The translations under genes and the position numbers were made by a program. This document shows positions 24,471 to 34,655 of a stretch of 64,000 nucleotides of DNA, in pieces. The stretch lies in the NCBI GenBank assembly GCA_943331445.1, contig CALQLO010000004.1, forward strand, positions 92,527-156,526. The letters are read 5' to 3'. The stretch's first letter is position 1. Each line of letters starts with the position of its first letter. The notes below the pieces were generated by a model. The model saw nothing but the letters and a program-made list of their open reading frames with translations. It searched no databases and was not told where the DNA came from. The stretch is from Akkermansia muciniphila (GTDB taxonomy: Bacteria > Verrucomicrobiota > Verrucomicrobiia > Opitutales > UBA953).

Positions 24471-27400
24471 TTATTTGGCGTGCTTCTCAGCACCGTGAGA
24501 TTCACCACCATGGGCAGCGGCGCCATGCGACGCACCGTGAGGGGCGGCGGAATGGCCTTCGCGTCCGGCCATCTCCTTGCGGGAGAGCGGCATGAGGATT
24601 GCTCCGGGCATGCGCAGGTTGAGATTACGCAACTTGGCCTGGTAGGTCGTGCGCGGGCGGGTGTTAAGGTAAGTCAGCGCACCGTAGGTACGCTTCGAAG
24701 CCTTCGCGAGGGAGACGCGCGACTTGGTATCGGTGATATCGCCGAACTCAATCGCTTCGGCGGGACAGGCCTGCTGACAAGCAACCTTGAGCTCGCCATC
24801 CTTGACATTGATCTCCTTGGAATCGCGGGCGCGGACCTTGGCGTGAATTTTGGCCTCCTGGATGCGCTGGACGCAATAGGTGCACTTTTCCATGACGCCG
24901 CGCATCCGCACGGAAACATCCGGGTTCTTCTGCATCTGCGGGAGATCGGCTGGATCCTTCGCCAACTTGGCAGGTCCGAGTGGGCCTTCGTAGTAGTGGC
25001 CGGCCTCGCGCTTATTGTAGTCGAGGAAGTTGAAGCGGCGGACCTTATACGGACAATTGTTGGCGCAATAGCGGGTGCCAATGCAACGGTTGTACGCCAT
25101 GGTATTAAGACCCTGGTCGTCGTGCACGGTGGCGTTGGCGGGACAGACGGTCTCGCAAGGAGCCGTTTCGCAATGCTGACAAGCGACACCCATGAAGGTG
25201 ACCTGCGGGTCTTCGGGAATCGCCTTGCCGGCCTGATCGCGTCCGTCGAAGAAGTAGCGGTCGAGGCGAATCCACTGCATGTTGCGTCCCTTGAGGACCT
25301 GATCGCGACCGACGACCGGGATATTATTTTCGGACTGGCAGGCGACGGCACAAGCGTTGCAGCCCGTGCAGGTATTAAGGTCGATCGACATGCCCCACTG
25401 CTGCAGCGGGAGAAATTCGGATTCGTGACCTTTCCAGACGGCGACATTCGGAGCGGCCGCGTGGTTCGGGTGCTCGTAAGCGGAATTTCCCCGCGGGGTG
25501 GTAATGGCCTTGTTGGCCGGAGTCATGACGCCATCCTTGCCGTAGACGGCAGGGGCGTGACCATCGATCCCGAGTTTGGCGAAGTCCTCGTTGTCCTTCA
25601 TGTTCTGGACACTACCTTCGCGGACGATGTCGCGACCTTCCATCGACCAGTGATCCTGCATGTTGCAAACGGCAACGCGCGGCAGATCGGTGAGTTCGAG
25701 CTTCGCCCCCGAGCGATAGGCAGGCGAAGTGGAGGTGACGAAAGGATAGACGTTGAAACCGTTGCCCGTGACGCGACCAGCGAGGCGCTCATCGACGCGC
25801 GTGGCGACGCGACCAGCGACCTTGCGACCGAAGCCAAGCTGCAGACCCACGGTGTAATCCGCGAGCCCCGGCATAATGAAGACCGGCCCCTGGATGGAGG
25901 TGCCGTCGATTGTAAGTTTCGCGATGCGGCACATCAGGCGACCATCCACCAACTGGTTGATGTTACGGTTGAGGGCGCCGATTTTATTGATGAGTAATTC
26001 ACCCGGCTCGATGTCGAGTTTGGCGGCGTACTTCGGGCTGACGAGAATGACGTTTTCCCAAGCGGTCTTCGACATGGGATCCGGAGCCTCAGCGAGCCAA
26101 CCGTTGTTAGCGTAGGCACCGTCGCCCGAGTGAGTGCTCGGGACGATGCGAAGCTCGAGAGCGTCGAAAGAGAGCGCCGGAGCGGCCACTGACTTAATCT
26201 GTTCGACGCCGATGGCAGGCTTCGCCGCAGCAAAACCAGATTGCGTCAGGACGCCTTCGGCGAGCCAAGCGGCGAAGGCTTCATCGGAGGCGTCCTTGGC
26301 AAGCGAGTTGAAGGTGTCGCGGACGAGGCCGTGCGCATCCTTCTTCGAGCCAACAAAAGCGGCGAGCACATCGAGTTCGGTGAGCGTATCGAACAGCGGC
26401 GCGATCATCGGCTGGACGGGCACGTAAGTGCCGTCGACCGTGCGACCATCGGACCAGCTCTCGAGATAGTGTGAAGAAGCGAGGAACGTGCCACCCGCAG
26501 CCTTCACGGCAGCCGAGGAAGTCTCATCGAAGGAGGCGCCGTGGTAACCAAGACGGACGACGGTCTTGGCGGCCTTGAGGGCGGCTCCGAAGTTGGCGTC
26601 GGCCGGGGCGTCATAGGAGGGATTACCACCGAGGATGACAAGGGTGTCGGCCGGCTTGGCATGGAGGGCCGCAATCGTCAGCGACGAAGGAGCCGGGGCG
26701 GCGACATAGCGAACCGCTGCACCGAGGGCTTGATTGGCGAGGAAGACCGCACGATGGGCATCGGCAGTGAGATGGTCGCCAGCGACCATGAGCGCGGCAC
26801 CCTTGGCCTGGACGAGGTCGGCGATACATTCGGTCACCCACTTGGCGTCGACGTCGATACCGGAGACCTTGCCCTTAAGGGAGGATGCGGCGGCGCTGCC
26901 CGTCTGCTTAAGGACTTCAGCGGCGAAGAGAATGGCGAGGCCGGAGATGTGCGAGGATGAGGCGCGCAGGCGGTGATCAGCGGCGGCGCCAGTGAGCGTG
27001 AAGTTGGATTCGACGACGTAGAGGCGCGTCATCTGCTCAGCCTCCGTGGCACTGTCTGCCCGGCGGGCCTTGGAATAGGAGCGAGTATCCTCGACGGTCG
27101 TGTCGCCGAGACCGAGGAAGTCGTGATCCAGACTTAGCACCCGGCGAGCCTTGGCGTAATCAGGGAGGGCACGGGCACCGAGGGTGCGCTCGGCGTTATT
27201 CTGAGCGACAGGCGTATATTCAATCCAGCGGGCATTTTTATAAATCGCCTTCAGTTCAGCAACGAGACGCGCACGCGTCGGGGAAGTCGAAGGGCGAGCC
27301 AGGAAAGCTAGACCCGCACCAGCATTAGCCTTCGCGGAAGCGGCGAGACCATCAAGCAGTTCACGAACTTTAGCGACCGATAGCGTGGTGCCATTAGCAC

Positions 27401-27869
27401 CTTCGGAGGTCTTAGCGCGATCAGGGTCATACATGTCGAGCACGCTAGCCTGGGCGTACTTCGAGGAGGCACCGCCGTTGGCCTGGTGGCTCGGGTTTCC
27501 TTCGATCTTGGTCGGGCGGTGTTGATGCGTCTCGACGAGAATCGGTTGGTTGGCGAATTCGCCCGGGAAAGAGGAAGCGTAGAAAGTCGCGACACCCGGA
27601 ATCGTATTCTCGGGCTGCTTCGAGTAAGGCAGCGTGTGATTGCGGGGCTCGCGGCAGCCGGCGAGGCCGAGGCCAGCCAAGCCGAAGGAAGCGCCCATCA
27701 GCATCAGGAACTCACGGCGCTCGACCGTGGTAATAGCGGAGGCCCCATCGACGAACTCGCGTTCGGCACGGGTGCGGAACTCGGGAGACTTATTGCGCTC
27801 TTCGAGGCTGCGCCAATAGACGGTGTCGCCGGGCTGAGCCGCGGGATGTTCAAAGACTTTCTTGCTCAT
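24471..27869 (-). CDS. actB: Alternative complex III subunit ActB (pseudo-molybdopterin and Fe-S fusion)
   Basis: 1132 residues. A twin-arginine-like signal (ERREFLMLMGA, 50-60) leads to a lipobox-like LAGC (69-72), suggesting Tat export and lipid anchoring. Residues about 80-780 resemble the molybdopterin oxidoreductase fold; in ACIII this domain lacks the metal cofactor. Residues about 830-1060 are ferredoxin-like with four cysteine clusters: CTGCNACAVAC, CQHCETAPCETVCP, CIGTRYCANNCP and CTYC with CQQACP. The C-terminal tail is His-rich. It accepts electrons from the membrane subunits and passes them to ActA haems. The gap to actA is 18 bases. Confidence 0.95.
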   Translation of the reverse strand: MSKKVFEHPAAQPGDTVYWRSLEERNKSPEFRTRAEREFVDGASAITTVERREFLMLMGASFGLAGLGLAGCREPRNHTLPYSKQPENTIPGVATFYASSFPGEFANQPILVETHQHRPTKIEGNPSHQANGGASSKYAQASVLDMYDPDRAKTSEGANGTTLSVAKVRELLDGLAASAKANAGAGLAFLARPSTSPTRARLVAELKAIYKNARWIEYTPVAQNNAERTLGARALPDYAKARRVLSLDHDFLGLGDTTVEDTRSYSKARRADSATEAEQMTRLYVVESNFTLTGAAADHRLRASSSHISGLAILFAAEVLKQTGSAAASSLKGKVSGIDVDAKWVTECIADLVQAKGAALMVAGDHLTADAHRAVFLANQALGAAVRYVAAPAPSSLTIAALHAKPADTLVILGGNPSYDAPADANFGAALKAAKTVVRLGYHGASFDETSSAAVKAAGGTFLASSHYLESWSDGRTVDGTYVPVQPMIAPLFDTLTELDVLAAFVGSKKDAHGLVRDTFNSLAKDASDEAFAAWLAEGVLTQSGFAAAKPAIGVEQIKSVAAPALSFDALELRIVPSTHSGDGAYANNGWLAEAPDPMSKTAWENVILVSPKYAAKLDIEPGELLINKIGALNRNINQLVDGRLMCRIAKLTIDGTSIQGPVFIMPGLADYTVGLQLGFGRKVAGRVATRVDERLAGRVTGNGFNVYPFVTSTSPAYRSGAKLELTDLPRVAVCNMQDHWSMEGRDIVREGSVQNMKDNEDFAKLGIDGHAPAVYGKDGVMTPANKAITTPRGNSAYEHPNHAAAPNVAVWKGHESEFLPLQQWGMSIDLNTCTGCNACAVACQSENNIPVVGRDQVLKGRNMQWIRLDRYFFDGRDQAGKAIPEDPQVTFMGVACQHCETAPCETVCPANATVHDDQGLNTMAYNRCIGTRYCANNCPYKVRRFNFLDYNKREAGHYYEGPLGPAKLAKDPADLPQMQKNPDVSVRMRGVMEKCTYCVQRIQEAKIHAKVRARDSKEINVKDGELKVACQQACPAEAIEFGDITDTKSRVSLAKASKRTYGALTYLNTRPRTTYQAKLRNLNLRMPGAILMPLSRKEMAGREGHSAAPHGASHGAAAHGGESHGAEKHAK

Positions 27870-27887
27870 CGATTAAAAAGTTTGGGA

Positions 27888-28589
27888 TTAGCGGTGGCAG
27901 CCCGAGCAGCTCTGGGGCGGATTGACCTTCCAGTTGTGGACGAACTTCGTGCCGTCCGCGGTCTGCGCAGCGGGCGAAGCGGCCTTGTAGGCGAGATCTG
28001 TGATCTTATCCAAAGGCCGGAGGGCCTGTTCAGGATTACGGTGACAATCCAAACAGAAAGACATATTGAGCGACTTCTGTTGGCCGACGACGGCCTGCTG
28101 GTCGATGCGACCATGGCACTCGACGCAGCTCACGCCGCGGTTCACGTGGACGGAGTGATTGAAGTAAACGTAGTCAGGCACCTTGTGCACTTTGACCCAG
28201 CGAATCGCGTCGCCGGTGAGGAAACTATTCTTGACGAGAGCCAGCGCCGGGCTGTCGGGCTTAACCTGGCTGTGACAGTTCCAGCAGGTATTGGTCGTGG
28301 GCACGTTGGAGTGACCAGACTTCTCGACGAAATTATGGCAGTAGCGGCAATCCAGACCCAGGGCGGAATCCGGGCCCGCATGGAAAGAGTGATCGAAGGC
28401 CACCGGCTGATCCGGCGTGTATCCGACGTTCAGATACTTGTTGGTCGCATACTCGTTGACCGCTGCCGTGACGACGACGCCCGTGATCAACAGGCAGACG
28501 ATAATCTGGAAGGGGGCGGCGTTAACGCTTCGGGAGAAGAAGTTCCCACGGGGAGCCGGGCGGTTGAGATATTCGAGGAGCTTGCGCAT
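27888..28589 (-). CDS. actA: Alternative complex III pentahaem cytochrome ActA
   Basis: First gene of the operon, 233 residues from the ATG at 28589 (MRKLLEYLNRP); a longer frame upstream has no family support. One membrane helix (about 26-46) is followed by five haem motifs: CRYCH, CWNCH, CVECH, CLDCH and CSGCH, the number expected for ActA. It anchors ActB electrons on the periplasmic face and connects to ActE or the downstream cytochromes. An AT-rich promoter region lies upstream. Confidence 0.94.
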   Translation of the reverse strand: MRKLLEYLNRPAPRGNFFSRSVNAAPFQIIVCLLITGVVVTAAVNEYATNKYLNVGYTPDQPVAFDHSFHAGPDSALGLDCRYCHNFVEKSGHSNVPTTNTCWNCHSQVKPDSPALALVKNSFLTGDAIRWVKVHKVPDYVYFNHSVHVNRGVSCVECHGRIDQQAVVGQQKSLNMSFCLDCHRNPEQALRPLDKITDLAYKAASPAAQTADGTKFVHNWKVNPPQSCSGCHR

Positions 28590-28776
28590 CGCGTTCAGAC
28601 GAAGGGATTGACGGTTTTTTGACCGAAGAAGCACGAAAGGCAGACCCCCTTCGCAATCCAAAATTAAGGGGTTTTAGTCGCTTTTCAGGGGTTGGCTGTG
28701 AGCCTAGCGGCTATAATCATGTGAATCAGATGAGGGTAACTAATTTAAACATATCATAATCAACATGTTATATTAT

Positions 28777-28791
28777 TTAGAATCGTTCTAA
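28777..28791. promoter_or_regulatory. Palindromic operator candidate upstream of actA
   Basis: TTAGAATCGTTCTAA has two 6-base arms (TTAGAA/TTCTAA) around TCG. Its size and A/T-rich arms resemble Fur/PerR-family boxes, but the sequence is not a close match to any consensus I know. Its place, about 190 bases upstream of actA in the AT-rich core, fits a regulator of the respiratory operon. Confidence 0.3.
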
Positions 28792-28836
28792 TTCATTAAA
28801 GACCGAGAAAGGCCCTCCTTGGAGCTTTCCGAACTA

Positions 28837-28888
28837 TTAGACCCGCAACGAGAAAGCCCTAGTTGGGCTTATCTCACTGCGGGTCTAA
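28837..28888 (-). terminator. Long hairpin downstream of tpiA
   Basis: Arms TTAGACCCGCA (28837-28847) and TGCGGGTCTAA (28878-28888) match perfectly. Inside, GAGA/TCTC and AAGCCC/GGGCTT continue the stem with a small internal loop, one bulged base and the loop TAGTT. No T-run follows on either strand, so it is either an atypical terminator or 3'-end stabiliser for the gap-pgk-tpiA transcript. Confidence 0.5.
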
Positions 28889-28903
28889 GGGGCGGGACGG
28901 TAA

Positions 28904-29680
28904 TTAACGGGTCAGAGACTTCGCGGCACTCGTCACAAGCTCAACGAAGCTCTTGGCCTCAAGCGAGGCGCCACCAATCAGACCACCGTCGATATCCTGC
29001 TCAGCGAGCAAGGCGTCCGCATTGTCCGGCTTCATTGATCCCCCGTAGAGAATGCGGATACGGCCCGCCGCCTCGGCACCAAATTGCGAGACCAGCAGGG
29101 AGCGGATGAAGGCATGGACTTCCTGGGCCATGGCCGGGGTCGCTGTCTTACCCGTACCAATCGCCCAGACTGGCTCATAGGCGATAATCACCTGATCAGA
29201 CTTGCCCGCAGGCACGCCGGCGAGACCCAGTTCGACCTGACGGCGGACGACTTCCTTGGTCGTGCCAGCTTCACGCTCAGCGAGCAGCTCACCGACGCAA
29301 AGAATCGGCTTCAGGGAAGCGGCCAGCGCGGCGTTCACCTTGCGATTAATGAAGGCATCATCCTCACCGAAGATGCTGCGGCGCTCACTGTGGCCGAGGA
29401 TCACATGGGTGACATGCAGGTCGCGAAGCATGGCGGCGGAGACTTCGCCCGTGAAGGCGCCGTTCGGCTTATCATGCATGTTCTGAGCACCGACGGCGAG
29501 GTGCGTGCCTTCGGCCACGGCACTTACCGCGGAGAGCGCGGTGAAGGGCGGGCAGAGGACGATCTGCACGGCGGATTCCGTACCGACGGCGGCGACGAGG
29601 GCCTTGACGAGGTCAGTGCCTTCGGTGGCCGTCTTGTTCATCTTCCAATTACCGGCGATGAGGGGAGTGCGTTTGGACAT
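28904..29680 (-). CDS. tpiA: Triose-phosphate isomerase
   Basis: 258 residues from the ATG at 29680 (MSKRTPLIAGNWKMNK); longer upstream frames overlap pgk and are not family-like. Active-site residues are visible: Lys in NWKMN, His in ILGHSERR (electrophile), Glu in AYEPVWAIGTG, and the phosphate-binding loop LYGGSMKPDN. It interconverts dihydroxyacetone phosphate and glyceraldehyde 3-phosphate. It is last of the gap-pgk-tpiA glycolytic cluster, 31 bases after pgk. Confidence 0.95.
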   Translation of the reverse strand: MSKRTPLIAGNWKMNKTATEGTDLVKALVAAVGTESAVQIVLCPPFTALSAVSAVAEGTHLAVGAQNMHDKPNGAFTGEVSAAMLRDLHVTHVILGHSERRSIFGEDDAFINRKVNAALAASLKPILCVGELLAEREAGTTKEVVRRQVELGLAGVPAGKSDQVIIAYEPVWAIGTGKTATPAMAQEVHAFIRSLLVSQFGAEAAGRIRILYGGSMKPDNADALLAEQDIDGGLIGGASLEAKSFVELVTSAAKSLTR

Positions 29681-29711
29681 AGGAATTAAAGGGTTTTGAG
29701 TGAGGTGGCCA

Positions 29712-30956
29712 TTAGGCCGAAAGAGCGGCGACGCCGGGAAGGATCTTGCCTTCGAGGTATTCAAGGGAAGCGCCCCCACCGGTCGAACAATGCGTGACCT
29801 TGGTATCGACGCCGAACTTCTTGGCGGCCGTCGCGGTGTCACCACCGCCGACAATCGTGATCGCACCGCGCTCCGTAGCCTTGGCCACTGCGGCCGCCAT
29901 GGCCTTGGAGCCGACGGCGAACTTCTCGAATTCAAAGACACCGCAGGGACCGTTCCAAATCACCGTGCCGGCGCGGCCGATGGCATCTTCGTAAAGTTTG
30001 ATGGAGTCGGGACCACAATCCATACCCTCCCAGCCGGCAGGGATCCCCGACTTCATCGTGGCAGGCTGGGTGTTGGAATCAGGGGAGAATTTATCGCCAC
30101 AGAGAAAGTCGACCGGGAGGGTCACCTTCACGCCGCGGGCCTTGGCCTTATCGAGGAGCTCCTGGACAATCTTGGCGCCTTCGGCGTCGTACAGGGAATT
30201 GCCGATTTCCATGCCATCACAAACCTTACGGAAGGTATAGGCCATGCCGCCGCCGATGATGATTTCATCCGCCTTCTCGATGAGGTTGCGGATAAGAGGA
30301 ATCTTATCAGCGATCTTCGCACCGCCCAAGATGGCGAGCAGCGGGCGCTTGGGATTATTGAGGACGATATCGAAAGCCTTTAATTCGGCTTCGAGCAGGA
30401 AACCAGCGGCCTTGCGGGGCAGATTCACGCCGACCATCGACGAGTGTGCGCGGTGCGCAGTGCCAAAGGCGTCGTTGACGTAAGCGTCACCCAGACGTGA
30501 GAGCGAGGCCCTGAATTCAGCCACTTTAGCCGGGTCAGCCTTTTGGCTGGTCCCGTCTTCGAGCTTAACTTTACCTTCTTCTTCGATGTGGAAGCGGAGG
30601 TTTTCGAGGAGCAGAATCTCGCCCGGCTGCAGGGCCTTGGCGGCCGCTTCAGCTTCTGGGCCAACGCAAGCAGCGACAAACTTCACCGGCTTACCGAGGA
30701 GCTTTTCGAGTTCAGCGGCCACCGGGCGCAGGGAGAACTTCTCGACGACCTTACCATCCGGGCGACCCAGGTGGGACATCAGCACCAAAGAAGCGCCGCC
30801 ATCGAGCAGGAACTTGATCGTCGGCAGGGCTGCCGCGATGCGCTGGGTGTTCGTGATGACGCCGGTCTTCTTGTCCTGGGGGACGTTGAAGTCGACACGG
30901 ACGAGGACGCGCTGGCCTTTGACGGAGCCGAGTTCGCGGAGGGTAGGAGCAGGCAT
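29712..30956 (-). CDS. pgk: Phosphoglycerate kinase
   Basis: 414 residues from the ATG at 30956 ([20 protein letters not shown]). Signatures include RVDFNVPQD near the N-terminus, [11 protein letters not shown] (substrate-binding), the hinge [11 protein letters not shown], and the nucleotide-binding end [16 protein letters not shown]. It makes ATP from 1,3-bisphosphoglycerate in the cytoplasm. It is 163 bases downstream of gap, from which it is separated by a strong hairpin, and close to tpiA. So pgk-tpiA may have its own promoter or be reached by read-through. Confidence 0.95.
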   Translation of the reverse strand: MPAPTLRELGSVKGQRVLVRVDFNVPQDKKTGVITNTQRIAAALPTIKFLLDGGASLVLMSHLGRPDGKVVEKFSLRPVAAELEKLLGKPVKFVAACVGPEAEAAAKALQPGEILLLENLRFHIEEEGKVKLEDGTSQKADPAKVAEFRASLSRLGDAYVNDAFGTAHRAHSSMVGVNLPRKAAGFLLEAELKAFDIVLNNPKRPLLAILGGAKIADKIPLIRNLIEKADEIIIGGGMAYTFRKVCDGMEIGNSLYDAEGAKIVQELLDKAKARGVKVTLPVDFLCGDKFSPDSNTQPATMKSGIPAGWEGMDCGPDSIKLYEDAIGRAGTVIWNGPCGVFEFEKFAVGSKAMAAAVAKATERGAITIVGGGDTATAAKKFGVDTKVTHCSTGGGASLEYLEGKILPGVAALSA

Positions 30957-31070
30957 GGTGGGAAAGTGAGCAGAGAAAGGCGTAAGGCCTAGCGTGGGAA
31001 GAACAAACCGCCCGAGCCGTCGCAAACCCTCGTATCCGCCCTCCCCCGCCCCGCGGAAAGCCCAAAACAA

Positions 31071-31098
31071 GACAGGCGGCCCGGATGGGCCGCCTGTC
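31071..31098 (-). terminator. Rho-independent terminator after gap
   Basis: GACAGGCGGCCC (31071-31082) and GGGCCGCCTGTC (31087-31098) form a perfect 12-bp stem with a GGAT loop. On the minus strand the stem is followed by TTGTTTTGG, a suitable U-rich tail, so it probably limits read-through from gap to pgk. Confidence 0.85.
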
Positions 31099-31119
31099 GC
31101 GGTAGGAATCTGCCAGCGC

Positions 31120-32256
<1,137 letters not shown>

Positions 32257-34647
32257 TTAGGCCCCCGCCGACCAAACTCCGCAGCCATAGGGAGGCAGAA
32301 TGACCCGATCATCGGCCAGGCTGGGGACAGGCCCAGGCGCATGCGGGCAGGACGGGAAAGGCGAAAGGACCACAGGCACCCAGGCCCCGGTCCGAGGCAT
32401 AACCAGCTCCACCGGGGCGTCATGAGGGTTGCAGGCCAGCATAATCCGGGCGGAACCGAGCAGGCCATCCGCGTTCAAGACCGCGACGAAAGCCTCACCC
32501 TCCTGCTGGTGGGTCACTTCCATCCAGCCAGCGGACACCGCCTGACGCGGCCGTAAAGGTGCCCCGGCCGTTGAGAGGCGGAAGCCAATGAGGCGCGCCA
32601 CGAATTCATGGTCGCCGCGGAATCGCTCCAGCCGAATAGGGTCAAGGCGATTGAGATCACCTCGGCGCCAGGTATTCCCGACGCCACGCTTGGTCATGAG
32701 GAAATCCTGCCCAGCACAGAGCATCGGTACGCCCGCCGAGCACAGCAGGATCAAGTGCATCATCCGCGTCCGCAGGATATCCGTCGCCGAAGGGTCGAGT
32801 GCATCGCAATTGGCCCGCTCGGTGATGCGATCCAGCCAAGCCATGTCATCATGCGATTGAGCGTAACGCAGACGTGCCGAAGGGCGGATGGCGCAGGCGG
32901 CAACATGGTGGAGGAGGTCCGCGGCTTTGGCGTGACCACGCACATAGGAGGGCAGAAATTCACGGAAGGCATCATCCCAGCTCGTCCACGTGGAGTCATC
33001 GAGGTCGCGGGCGATGTGACCACGGAAACTCCACGGCTCGGCGATAAGAATCTTGTGCGGACTGCGCAAACGGAAGTCCGCCTCGATTTCGCGCAGCAAC
33101 GGCGTACCGAGCAGCTCGGCTAGGTCCAGGCGCACACCATCAACCCCGAGGGTTTCGGTCCAGTGGCGCAAGGCAGCCAACACAAGTCGCTTGAACATCG
33201 GCGCCTCGGCGCGGACATCGTTACCGCAACCGCTCCAATTCGTCAGTGCCCCCTGCGGATCAACGCGATAATAATAAGACGCATCGACGGCCCCGAGCCC
33301 GTTGGGCGAACCAAAGTGGTTTAGCACCACGTCCATGATGACCGCGAGTCCGCACTCGTGGCACGCTCGCACTAGTTCGCGGAACTCCTCGATGGCGACA
33401 GCGCCGGGAGCGGAAGCGTAAGCGTTGGCGACGCCGAAGGCGCTGACGGGCATGTAGCCCCAATGATATTCCTCGGTGGCGGCGTGTTCAAATTCGGCGC
33501 AAGGGAGCAACTCCAACGCATTCACGCCGAGCGAGCATAGATAATTTCCGTGCGAACGGATGTAGCGGGTCAGCTCACGGTAACCGCCCGTAGCGGCATT
33601 ATCACCCGATAAACCTAGTAAATCACGCAGGTGGCCTTCCAGAATCACCAAGTCCTCGACCGCCGGTGGTACATAATTGTCGGTGAAAGGCCGCAAGGTC
33701 TCCGCTCCGATAATAACCCCGGCAACCTGCGCGGGCCCTACGACCGCACGGGCCCAAGGGTCCACCATCTGCATCTCGCTGAAGCGATCATCCATCTCGG
33801 AATCTTTCCCCAGCAAGGTGACCCAATAATGGCAGCCGCTGAGATTCTCCGGAACGGCGGCCGACCAAGCGCCCTGCCCCTCGGGCTTGAGCGTGAGCAG
33901 GTGTTCGGCTCCGCCCTCCGCCCGCCGCCAACTCATTTCAACGGCGCGGGCGCGCGGCGCAAAGATGCGAAACAAAGTCGATTGGTCGCTCGTAATCGCC
34001 CCGAAATTACCTGGAGGCTCCAAGACATCGAGTGGATCGGAAGCCAGGATATCAGCGAGTTCGAGTAGACCGGGCGACTCGTAGATAACGCGGACGGGAC
34101 GGGCTTCCGGATCAGCCTCCTCCGCCTGAAAGCGGAACACGTGTCGATCCGTCCGCAAGCGTGACACGACCAAGTTACGATGATACCCGGCATCGCGACG
34201 GACATTGTCCGCATCATGCGGGGGCTCTACCCAGCGGCCCCCGTCACGCAAAAACTTGAACTCCGCGTCCACTTCGCCGCGCAGGACCTCGGCGAGCGGT
34301 ACGCTCAGCTCAAAGCCTTCAGCCCCGTCAACACAGACCGGGCGCAGCAGCCAGCGATCCATATCGAGCGCCCGACCCCAGTCATTGAAGGCCCCGACGA
34401 CAGACACGGTGCCGTTAGCGACATCCGGGCAGAGGACTTTCCAGAAAAAGAAATGCACCTGGCCGGCCTCGATCCAGTGGCCGGAACGAAGCGACCAAGC
34501 CCGGACATCGGCGGGCTCCAACGCAACCATCCGCGCAGGCGGGTTCAGGGAGAGCGGTGGCAAGCCCGGCCCAACCCAATCCTCGGCGAGCACGACGAGT
34601 CCGGAGACCTTGGTCTCCCACCGTGCGCTGGCCAAGTCTCGCGTCAT
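32257..34647 (-). CDS. GH13 glycoside hydrolase, pullulanase/isoamylase type, with two CBM48-like modules
   Basis: About 796 residues if started at the ATG 34647 (MTRDLASARWETK); another ATG at 34530 is possible. Two N-terminal E-set/CBM48-like modules are visible (VVGAFNDWGRALDMDRW, then LFRIFAPRARAVEMSWRR). The GH13 barrel follows with conserved regions VIMDVVLNH, GVDGVRLDLAE (nucleophile Asp), ILIAEPW (acid/base Glu) and YAQSHDD. All catalytic residues are kept. By type it should cleave alpha-1,6 links in glycogen or starch, complementing GlgB. The start nearly touches the divergent methyltransferase start, so the promoters must overlap coding sequence. Confidence 0.87.
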   Translation of the reverse strand: MTRDLASARWETKVSGLVVLAEDWVGPGLPPLSLNPPARMVALEPADVRAWSLRSGHWIEAGQVHFFFWKVLCPDVANGTVSVVGAFNDWGRALDMDRWLLRPVCVDGAEGFELSVPLAEVLRGEVDAEFKFLRDGGRWVEPPHDADNVRRDAGYHRNLVVSRLRTDRHVFRFQAEEADPEARPVRVIYESPGLLELADILASDPLDVLEPPGNFGAITSDQSTLFRIFAPRARAVEMSWRRAEGGAEHLLTLKPEGQGAWSAAVPENLSGCHYWVTLLGKDSEMDDRFSEMQMVDPWARAVVGPAQVAGVIIGAETLRPFTDNYVPPAVEDLVILEGHLRDLLGLSGDNAATGGYRELTRYIRSHGNYLCSLGVNALELLPCAEFEHAATEEYHWGYMPVSAFGVANAYASAPGAVAIEEFRELVRACHECGLAVIMDVVLNHFGSPNGLGAVDASYYYRVDPQGALTNWSGCGNDVRAEAPMFKRLVLAALRHWTETLGVDGVRLDLAELLGTPLLREIEADFRLRSPHKILIAEPWSFRGHIARDLDDSTWTSWDDAFREFLPSYVRGHAKAADLLHHVAACAIRPSARLRYAQSHDDMAWLDRITERANCDALDPSATDILRTRMMHLILLCSAGVPMLCAGQDFLMTKRGVGNTWRRGDLNRLDPIRLERFRGDHEFVARLIGFRLSTAGAPLRPRQAVSAGWMEVTHQQEGEAFVAVLNADGLLGSARIMLACNPHDAPVELVMPRTGAWVPVVLSPFPSCPHAPGPVPSLADDRVILPPYGCGVWSAGA

Positions 34648-34655
34648 TCCCCGCA

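Larger units (their letters stand above)
28590..28903. promoter_or_regulatory. Intergenic region upstream of the ACIII operon
   Basis: This 314-base gap separates tpiA (ending at 28904) from actA (starting at 28589), both on the minus strand. It holds an AT-rich core (about 28730-28800), a 15-base palindrome and a long hairpin, listed separately. The act promoter should lie in the AT-rich core. I see no ORF with coding character and no tRNA. Confidence 0.5.

Noticed and set aside
24480..25997. 505-codon plus-strand frame opposite actB
   Set aside because: Complement of the Fe-S part of actB, whose cysteine clusters are unmistakable. The antisense protein has no recognisable fold.
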